From: Deltaproteobacteria bacterium
GTDB taxonomy: Bacteria; Bdellovibrionota_B; Oligoflexia; Oligoflexales; Bog-1112
Length of the DNA stretch: 59,412 nucleotides
NCBI GenBank assembly: GCA_947475005.1
Contig: CANJLI010000006.1
Coordinates: 1 to 59,412 of the forward strand
Reading direction: 5' to 3'
The translations under genes and the position numbers were made by a program. This document shows positions 35,758 to 42,091 of the stretch, in pieces. Within the stretch, counting starts at the first letter, position 1. Each line of letters starts with the position of its first letter. The notes below the pieces were generated by a model. The model was not told the DNA's origin. It made no database searches and saw nothing but the letters and a program-made list of their open reading frames with translations.

Positions 35758-35816
35758 ATCAAACATATCTTTAATAAACTCTTTATTCGAGCTCATCGGC
35801 TTACAAAGTTGGGAGA

Positions 35817-35894
35817 GGGATTGGGTCCACCTACCGAATTAGTGGAGCGGGGGGATCCCCCCGCTCCACTAATTCGGTAGGTGGACCCAATCCC
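35817..35894. repeat. Palindrome A3: perfect 78-bp palindrome without loop
   Basis: Outer constant arm GGGATTGGGTCCACCTACC as in A1 and A2, but a different inner arm (GAATTAGTGGAGCGGGGGGA) that is exactly matched by its complement. The symmetry centre lies between 35855 and 35856. Confidence 0.95.
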
Positions 35895-35911
35895 CCCGAA
35901 GACGAGTGTCC

Positions 35912-35942
35912 CTATTCTAAAAAGGTAGGTGGACCCAATCCT
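35912..35942. repeat. Half-copy of a family A palindrome
   Basis: CTAAAAAGGTAGGTGGACCC followed by AATCC: a right arm of the A4 type without its left partner, 18 nt after A3. Between them is a GAGTGTCCC fragment of the family D repeat. Confidence 0.8.
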
Positions 35943-35956
35943 CCATGTGTCAACTT

Positions 35957-35985
35957 TTGACAGCAATGGCTAAAATCTTTATTCT
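35957..35985 (+). promoter_or_regulatory. Sigma-70-type promoter of the lipoprotein gene
   Basis: Consensus TTGACA (35957-35962), 17-nt spacer, TATTCT (35980-35985), about 30 nt before the ATG at 36016. Confidence 0.6.
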
Positions 35986-36015
35986 AAAGGATAACCTTAG
36001 GATAAAGGGGCCCCT

Positions 36016-36612
36016 ATGAAGGACCTTATTTTTGCCATTGCGTCCCTCTTTTTACTCAATGCCTGTACAACAACTGGCCCCAACAAAAGTCAGGCGGCGC
36101 GGGTCGTTCCCACTGTAGCGCAGGATCAGAACTATCTCGCAGCCTATGAAGCAGCAAGCCAATCTGCTGAAATTTATACAAACTTTGAGACCCTTATGCA
36201 GGCCCGCGTTACTTACCTGTCCCCTGCATTCATGAAAGCCTACGAAACACGAGAACAGGCTCTACAGCTCGTCCCCTTACACGCTTTTGGCACCCTTACC
36301 AATAAAGTGGGTTTTTTGGTCTCCCTCTTTACGCCAAACGACACCGCAGAGCGTTTTGCAGATAACACCTACTGGAACATCACACTGCAAGCAGGAGAGC
36401 AAACCTACAAACGCACCCTACTTCTCCCTCAACGAGAGAAACTAAGGCTGCAGAGCTTCTTTCCCCATATTTCCTCTTGGTCCAAAGAATATTTCCTTGT
36501 TTTTACTCCAGACGACCTTGCAACGCCCCCGACACAAAGCCATGCGCCCTTGCGTCTTTCCTTGCATCATCCCCAAGCCGGAGTGATTCTCACCTGGGAC
36601 CAAGCCCAATAA
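36016..36612 (+). CDS. Lipoprotein of unknown function
   Basis: 198 residues. Signal peptide MKDLIFAIASLFLLNAC with lipobox LNA|C at residue 17 followed by TTTG. The mature part is mixed alpha/beta without a motif I recognise. The exported nucleoside hydrolase gene follows after about 80 nt on the same strand. Confidence 0.75.
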   Translation: MKDLIFAIASLFLLNACTTTGPNKSQAARVVPTVAQDQNYLAAYEAASQSAEIYTNFETLMQARVTYLSPAFMKAYETREQALQLVPLHAFGTLTNKVGFLVSLFTPNDTAERFADNTYWNITLQAGEQTYKRTLLLPQREKLRLQSFFPHISSWSKEYFLVFTPDDLATPPTQSHAPLRLSLHHPQAGVILTWDQAQ

Positions 36613-36690
36613 TTTTATATCAATAATATGGATGGGTTTGGTAGGATGAGGCCCTTTTGTTGCCCACTCCTAACCAAGGATTCTCCCCCC

Positions 36691-37704
36691 ATGCGTAAGA
36701 TCCTAGTGGCTCTCCTCCTCAGCGTAACGGGGGGTGCAATTGCAACCCCTCTCAAAAAACCTGTAATCTTCAGTCAGGACGGAAACTCCGATGACCTCCT
36801 GGCCCTGATTTTCATCCTGGCTTCTCACAAAATTGATCTGCAAGGGGTCTTGGTTACCCCCGCAGATTGTTACCTAGAACCTGCGATGGAAGCCTCTCGT
36901 CAGGTTCTGTCTTTCTTTGATCACAAGCATGTTCCAGTTTTGGGAGAGCCCCTTGCAGGGGAACACGCATTTCCACGAGAGTGGAGAGCCATGTCGTACC
37001 TAATCCCCGCTTTACCCATGCTCCTAAGACAGACCCTACCGCCAAGGCCCGCTATACAACCCTCCAGTGTTACATGGTTGAAAGAAAAACTGCACACCAG
37101 CAAACAGCCCATTTCCCTTGTGGTAACGGGGCCTCCCACGCATCTCGTACAAGCCTTAACGCAAGAGCCTGCGCTAAAAAAGAATATTAAAGAAGTCTTC
37201 TGGATGGGGGGCGCCCTGCGTGTGCCAGGCAATGTATTGGACCATGAACATAATGGAAGCGCAGAGTGGAATGCCTACTGGGACCCGAGTGCCACCCAGG
37301 CCCTGTTTGAGCTTGAACTGCCCCTTTGGCTTGTGCCTCTCGATGCCACCAACTCGGTACCAGTCTCTATGGATTTCTTGAAACGCTTGGCCCAACAATC
37401 GGTCCAATACCCAGTTTCCGACCTATGCGGGCAAATCTGGGCAGGGACGGTAGGTACCATCCCTAGTGCGCACTATACGTATTTTATGTGGGATACACTG
37501 ACAGCAGGGCTTTTCTTACATCCGGAGTTGGCAACCTGGGAGATGCTTTCTGTAAAAGCCTTTAGCAAGCAACCCCAGGCAGGCACCACCGTGATCGATC
37601 CTGAGGGCAAAGCCCCCAAAATTAATGTGGCCACCCGTATCAACTCAGACGCTTTTCACACATATGTATTGGAGCTTCTTCGACAGGCACCCATTGGGCT
37701 CTAG
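36691..37704 (+). CDS. Exported nucleoside hydrolase-family protein
   Basis: 337 residues from ATG 36691 (AAGGA 11 nt upstream). A signal peptide (RKILVALLLSVTGGAIA) precedes the nucleoside-hydrolase fold. The usual DTDPGxDD reads QDGNSDD: the three metal-binding Asp (30, 34, 35) are kept. VVTGPPTHLVQAL, WMGGALRVPGN, EWNAYWDP and VPLDATN match the remaining family blocks. Probably releases bases from ribonucleosides in the periplasm or outside. The stop shares a CTAG with the convergent next gene. Confidence 0.82.
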   Translation: MRKILVALLLSVTGGAIATPLKKPVIFSQDGNSDDLLALIFILASHKIDLQGVLVTPADCYLEPAMEASRQVLSFFDHKHVPVLGEPLAGEHAFPREWRAMSYLIPALPMLLRQTLPPRPAIQPSSVTWLKEKLHTSKQPISLVVTGPPTHLVQALTQEPALKKNIKEVFWMGGALRVPGNVLDHEHNGSAEWNAYWDPSATQALFELELPLWLVPLDATNSVPVSMDFLKRLAQQSVQYPVSDLCGQIWAGTVGTIPSAHYTYFMWDTLTAGLFLHPELATWEMLSVKAFSKQPQAGTTVIDPEGKAPKINVATRINSDAFHTYVLELLRQAPIGL

Positions 37705-38405
37705 AAGTAAAATCGGATACCTACGTCCACAAGCCATACATTGAGACGCTCCGTGTCCTTAAGTTTGAGCGAAATGTCCTGCCCATGAATAGTCCCCTTG
37801 ACAGTATCCACAGGCAATATAAAACGGTTCCATTGAGCAGCGCCCGTAAGTGCCACACCCGATGAAATCGGGAATAACAGTTCAAAAGCCCCTTGTACCA
37901 CAGTCCCCATAAGGTTATTGGCTTTAAAGTCGATGTCCGTAATCGTGTAATTTGCGTTAAACATACCCACCCCAACCTTCCAAATCCCAAAAAGGCGATT
38001 GCCCAATGAATATCCGTATCCAACACGGATCATGGCCCCATAATTTATCCGTATATCTGCATCGGAATGTCCAATATCCCCTGCAATCAAAGAAAGATCT
38101 GCATCAAACAAGGACCAAGTAGACAGGACCTTGTTATAGCCCAATTTAGGCCCAAGTACCCAAGCAGACTTGGGCCCAGTATCCGGATGGGCCGTGGTTT
38201 GCGATTGACCGATTCCGAGGTTGAACCCCGCATAGAGCTTCGAACGAACTTTGGGGGCTGGCTCTTCCACAGGCTCCTTTTCATAGAGCTCGGGGCTGCT
38301 GGGTGGTGTGTAGGTATCGCCAGCAAAAGCAGTACCAGCGGCTGCCAAAGGCCCCAAAAATGCACAATTTACTAATAATACAGAAAAAAACTTACTTCCA
38401 CGCAT
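37701..38405 (-). CDS. Outer-membrane beta-barrel protein
   Basis: 234 residues from ATG 38405, which has AGGGG eight bases upstream; an ATG two codons earlier is also possible. Signal peptide ending in AGTAFA, a Pro/Glu-rich linker, then alternating strands (LYAGFNLGIGQSQTT) ending VDVGIRFYF with terminal Phe. Its stop codon overlaps that of the nucleoside hydrolase gene. Confidence 0.78.
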   Translation of the reverse strand: MRGSKFFSVLLVNCAFLGPLAAAGTAFAGDTYTPPSSPELYEKEPVEEPAPKVRSKLYAGFNLGIGQSQTTAHPDTGPKSAWVLGPKLGYNKVLSTWSLFDADLSLIAGDIGHSDADIRINYGAMIRVGYGYSLGNRLFGIWKVGVGMFNANYTITDIDFKANNLMGTVVQGAFELLFPISSGVALTGAAQWNRFILPVDTVKGTIHGQDISLKLKDTERLNVWLVDVGIRFYF

Positions 38406-38537
38406 TGTCATAGCCCCTAACCTGATTCGATAGTGAAAAAACAATTCTTGCCTTCCTAACTTTGATACCATATAATCGCCGACTGAAAAAAGACTTATTC
38501 TGTTGCAATGATGCGGCATTTTCCAACGGGTGCGACA

Positions 38538-38708
38538 ATGGCTTCTCCTACGAAAAAAGTAAAAGTTCGACGTAAAATTAACAAAGCTCGCCGAGCACGA
38601 GTTCGTAAAAACTGGGACCGTACCCACGGTTCTACAGCGAAGGACTTGCCCCTCAATCGTCCCAACGCCAATGAACGTGCCATGAAAGCGGCTCAAAAAG
38701 TCGCTTAA
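38538..38708 (+). CDS. Small basic protein, probably nucleic-acid or ribosome associated
   Basis: 56 residues, about 40% Lys/Arg in the N-terminal 30 (KKVKVRRKINKARRARVRK), then a Pro/Asn/Ala-rich tail. No Cys or zinc motif. I cannot name a family; it resembles neither S20 nor S21 convincingly. An in-frame upstream ATG at 38508 is an alternative start. It lies alone, divergent from a barrel gene. Confidence 0.55.
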   Translation: MASPTKKVKVRRKINKARRARVRKNWDRTHGSTAKDLPLNRPNANERAMKAAQKVA

Positions 38709-38773
38709 TGCAATGCTGATCCCATGATAAAATCAAAAAAGTAAGAAGCTTGCCTACTGACAGGGTGCTGATC

Positions 38774-39490
38774 ATGATGATTCTCAAGTCTTTGTGGTTC
38801 GTGTTTTTTGCCGTCACCCTGTCTGCTTGCTGCAGCATATTCATTATGCTGCTATGGCTTTACACGTGGTTGCGTGGATTGCCACCCTACCAAGCCGTAG
38901 GCCACAGCATCGGTATTTTCTGGGGACGTGCCATTTTTGCATGTACCCCCGGGTGGTCTGCCCGTATTCAAGGAAAAGAAAATATTCCCCACAAAGGTGC
39001 TTTTGTCCTCGTCTCCAATCACGAGAGCATGGTGGATATATTTGCCATCTATGTTCTGGGAATTCAATTTCGCTGGTTGGGTAAAGAATCCATGTTTCGC
39101 ATTCCCTTGCTCGGCACTGCCATGCGACACAACGGATACATTTCCATTCGACGAGGAGATAAAGAGAGCCACCGACACGCCCTCGACCAAAGTGCTGCAC
39201 ACCTGCGTGCAGGGACCTCAATGCTATTTTTCCCCGAAGGCACTCGTTCTACCACTGGACAAATCGGGGCCTTCAAAATCGGGGCCTTCAAGATGGCCAA
39301 AGAAACCAATGTCCCCATTTTGCCTATCGTGCTGAAAGGAGCTGGTAAGCTACTTAAGAAACGAAGCCTCTTTCCCCAAACTGCCACATTGGAAATTCAG
39401 ATTTTGCCAGCGATGACATCCCCTGAGGCAGAATCCATCCAGGATTTTTCTGATCGAGTACGCAATGCAATGGTAGCAGTGCACGCCTAG
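38774..39490 (+). CDS. plsC: 1-acyl-sn-glycerol-3-phosphate acyltransferase
   Basis: 238 residues. An N-terminal membrane span is followed by the acyltransferase motifs NHESMVD (HX4D), a GxxF-like block (KESMFRIPLLG), FFPEGTRS and PILPIVLKG. It makes phosphatidic acid from lysophosphatidic acid at the inner membrane. Start chosen at ATG 38774 (AGGG eight bases upstream) rather than the TTG at 38750. Confidence 0.88.
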   Translation: MMILKSLWFVFFAVTLSACCSIFIMLLWLYTWLRGLPPYQAVGHSIGIFWGRAIFACTPGWSARIQGKENIPHKGAFVLVSNHESMVDIFAIYVLGIQFRWLGKESMFRIPLLGTAMRHNGYISIRRGDKESHRHALDQSAAHLRAGTSMLFFPEGTRSTTGQIGAFKIGAFKMAKETNVPILPIVLKGAGKLLKKRSLFPQTATLEIQILPAMTSPEAESIQDFSDRVRNAMVAVHA

Positions 39491-39569
39491 AGGTTCCCTG
39501 AAGGGGGTGGCAAGAAATCATTTCAATATACAGTATGTTGTCAGTTTTGTTTGCGGAGCCTGGTTGACA

Positions 39570-39614
39570 ATTATCTCCAGTATGTTAAATAAATCTTAAC
39601 ATACTGGAGATAAT
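39570..39614. repeat. Perfect 19-bp inverted repeat
   Basis: ATTATCTCCAGTATGTTAA and its exact complement separated by ATAAATC. CAGTATGTTG just upstream (39531-39540) repeats part of the arm. It lies 80 nt after plsC and has no T-tract; it could be an operator or a short relic. Confidence 0.85.
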
Positions 39615-39745
39615 GATGGATCCGTTTTCCCTTAGAGGCTGTCTGAAGTCTCTGATATCTAGCTAACCCACTCAGTAAGCCTTTTTAAACATATTCTTGT
39701 ATTTCCAATATAATTCATAGATTCCTGATGGTGAGCCTTTTTCTC

Positions 39746-39870
39746 GTAATTATTGTGAGATCGGTAACTGTCACCGATCTCACCGATCTCACACAATAAT
39801 TCGGTAACTGTCCCCGATCTCACTCACAATAATTCGGTAACTGTCCCCGATCTCAATACCGATCTCATCC
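39746..39870. repeat. Tandem and inverted repeat array with GAGATCGG units
   Basis: An inverted repeat AATTATTGTGAGATCGGT / ACCGATCTCACACAATAATT is followed by two direct copies of AATAATTCGGTAACTGTCCC plus CGATCTCA. Inside, GAGATCGGT / ACCGATCTC form small hairpins. The rest of the 39491-39949 gap holds the inverted repeat at 39570-39614 and the promoter at 39882; I see nothing else there. Confidence 0.85.
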
Positions 39871-39881
39871 TTTTGTCTGGC

Positions 39882-39910
39882 TTGCAGAAATTTGCCTGCC
39901 TTCTTATAGT
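39882..39910 (+). promoter_or_regulatory. Sigma-70-type promoter of the 39950 gene
   Basis: TTGCAG (39882-39887), 17-nt spacer, TATAGT (39905-39910), 39 nt before the ATG. Confidence 0.55.
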
Positions 39911-39949
39911 GAGGAATCATCATCTTCACAATTTAAGAGGGAGCCTCCC

Positions 39950-40561
39950 ATGTCCATACGCACCAAATGGTTGGCAGGATTGATTGTAAGTCAAAGCCTC
40001 TGTGTGTCTACCCCCGCTTTTTCAGAGAATACACGACCGAGCTTCAAAACGGTGGCCTACTATAATTATTGCTACCTGCGCGATCTTGTAAAAGGGCTGC
40101 TCGGTTGTCATGAGACGGAGATTCCAGATCCACCACAAGCTTCGGTTACGCAAGTACTAACAAAATTTGCTGCTGAGTTAGAGAGTAGAGCAGAATCGTT
40201 AAAGAAGATCGTTGCTTCAGCTACACCGGAACAACTGTCTATGTTTGCCTTGGCAGATACACTCTATTCTTCCAGAGAACGAGGGGAGAATCTTCTGTTG
40301 ATTCACAACCGTATGTTGTTTAAATCTCAACTACCGAAAGAAGGGGCCGAGGCCCAACAACCAGTATATCAATTGTTTAGTATTCTTCTCGAAGCTTGTA
40401 AAAATCCGATTTTGACAGAATATAAAACGCATCATGAGTTTCTCACAGCTTTGATTCAAGCGGAGCTATTTGGACGCGATGTGGATAAAGTTGCGACGCT
40501 TCTCACGACGCTTCGACAAGGGGTGATGGCAGCTAAAGCGGTTGCTGCGACAATCCATTAG
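39950..40561 (+). CDS. Exported protein of unknown function
   Basis: 203 residues. Signal peptide ending in TPAFS, then a mature part that looks all-helical, with three Cys (NYCYLRD, LLGCHETE, LEACKNP). No family recognised. GAGGGAG precedes the ATG. It is followed by a family D hairpin and a convergent gene. Confidence 0.7.
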   Translation: MSIRTKWLAGLIVSQSLCVSTPAFSENTRPSFKTVAYYNYCYLRDLVKGLLGCHETEIPDPPQASVTQVLTKFAAELESRAESLKKIVASATPEQLSMFALADTLYSSRERGENLLLIHNRMLFKSQLPKEGAEAQQPVYQLFSILLEACKNPILTEYKTHHEFLTALIQAELFGRDVDKVATLLTTLRQGVMAAKAVAATIH

Positions 40562-40573
40562 GATGAGATCCGA

Positions 40574-40621
40574 CGATGCGAGTGTCCCCAATGCAGTGCG
40601 GTAACGGGGACACTCGCATCG
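40574..40621. repeat. Family D inverted repeat between convergent genes
   Basis: CGATGCGAGTGTCCCC and its exact complement with a 16-nt loop, overlapping a further GGGGACA / TGTCCCC pair on the right. Position between two convergent stop codons suggests a bidirectional transcript end. Confidence 0.85.
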
Positions 40622-40636
40622 GGTGTCCCCGCAGAA

Positions 40637-42079
40637 TTATGGAGTGCCCCTCTTAAGGAAGCGCCATTCGGTAGTGGCCCCGATATCACACTGAACCAGC
40701 TTGACAGCAGCAGTCCCATCAATCTCTCGACATGAAGTTGGAATCTCGGTATCACGCCAATAAAAACCCCAAGCACCACTCAGAGCCCCTTGCCGCTCGC
40801 CAAAACAAACCCCCAAAAGAGGAAACACCTCTGCATCCGAACGAAACACAACTCCTTGTTGCCACGGAATCTCTGGGTGACGCTTCTGCAACAATTGACA
40901 CTGTGAAAAAGGTGGGCGCTTACGCAAAGAAAGGTCTTCGTCCAAGAGAGGACGTAACTCGAGCCCACTGCGATCTAGCTGTGCCCCGACCCAAAGTCCC
41001 GCAAAAAGAATCATCAAAAATCGTTGCGCACGAGTGGGCTTCCACCCAGTCAAGTAGGTACTACAAGTAAGATAGACAGCAATACAAAGGAGAGGGGACA
41101 TGCCGATGTAGTAGTAGCGATGCACAAAACTATGAGATCCATCGAGGCTTAAAATTGCTCCCAGCTGGAGGAGCAGGAGACCTCCAATCCTTTGGATCAT
41201 TTTTTTAGCAGGATGAGACTGGCTGTAAACCAACAACATGCATAACAAGCCCCCAGGAAACAAGATCCCACCAAAAATAAAAGACAGCAACTCCCTCCAT
41301 GCTGGTATCACCTGAGCCCAGCGGACCCATGGAGTCTGTAAGTGCGTAGCAAAAAGCTCCGGGCCCTGCGTGTACAACCGAATAAAAGTAAGCCCCTTGG
41401 TATAGTAAAAAACCGTACAAACAAGACTTGCGACAATCCAGGGGAATTGTCGCAGCACCTCAGATTTTTTCTTTTGTAACAGCAACAGAGCAAAAACAAT
41501 GCAGACGGGAGGTTTGATAAGCAACCCCACCGTAGCAAATCCAAAGGCCAACCAGGGCCGGTGTTTCTTCTCCTCCCAGACAAAGGCACAAGCGAGCAAC
41601 ACAAATGCCATCGCAGTAAAATCAGGCATTAATTTGCTAAAATACAGACTCGATTGGCCCACGAGAGGTAGCAAAATCCATATCTTCGAAGCCGGCACAT
41701 CCAAAATTCGATGGGTGCGCCACACCCACAAAATAGTTCCCCACAAGAAGATCGCCCACCCGTAGGCCAAGAGGCTTGCGTACAACGCTCCGTTTTCCCA
41801 GCTCAGTAGATACCCAACTGCCAGCAAGAAATTATAGAGGGGAAACTCCATGGGCATGACCCCCGCTGTCTCACCAGAGTTGAGCACAGCAGGTAGCCAG
41901 AAATCCCACCCAACCACTCCTTCTAGCCATCGTTGGGCATATTGAATTCCTACACCCAACGTATCGGTCTGACGCCAAAGATGGGGGGCATGGTAGGGGA
42001 AAAAAGCCTGAACCAGACCTTCTATAAGACGAAAGCCAAGCAACCAAGCGATAAAGACAGAAAAGGATTTTTTTGTCAC
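40637..42079 (-). CDS. Polytopic glycosyltransferase-like membrane protein (GT39/ArnT type)
   Basis: 480 residues with about ten hydrophobic spans and a soluble C-terminal domain. The first loop contains PHLWRQTDT, close to the acidic/RQxxT loop of dolichyl- or undecaprenyl-phosphate-sugar mannosyl and arabinosyl transferases. It probably transfers a sugar on the periplasmic face; donor and acceptor are unknown. It starts 12 nt after the AddB-like gene, so the pair is co-transcribed. Confidence 0.65.
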   Translation of the reverse strand: MTKKSFSVFIAWLLGFRLIEGLVQAFFPYHAPHLWRQTDTLGVGIQYAQRWLEGVVGWDFWLPAVLNSGETAGVMPMEFPLYNFLLAVGYLLSWENGALYASLLAYGWAIFLWGTILWVWRTHRILDVPASKIWILLPLVGQSSLYFSKLMPDFTAMAFVLLACAFVWEEKKHRPWLAFGFATVGLLIKPPVCIVFALLLLQKKKSEVLRQFPWIVASLVCTVFYYTKGLTFIRLYTQGPELFATHLQTPWVRWAQVIPAWRELLSFIFGGILFPGGLLCMLLVYSQSHPAKKMIQRIGGLLLLQLGAILSLDGSHSFVHRYYYIGMSPLLCIAVYLTCSTYLTGWKPTRAQRFLMILFAGLWVGAQLDRSGLELRPLLDEDLSLRKRPPFSQCQLLQKRHPEIPWQQGVVFRSDAEVFPLLGVCFGERQGALSGAWGFYWRDTEIPTSCREIDGTAAVKLVQCDIGATTEWRFLKRGTP

Positions 42080-42091
42080 AACATAACTCCT

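Noticed and set aside
39250..39300. Apparent duplication IGAFKIGAFK in PlsC
   Set aside because: The family normally has a G-x-FKxGAF pattern here, so the repeat is mostly coincidence of the motif.
39746..39870. Possible CRISPR array
   Set aside because: Only two direct units, the spacers are repeats themselves, and no cas gene is near.
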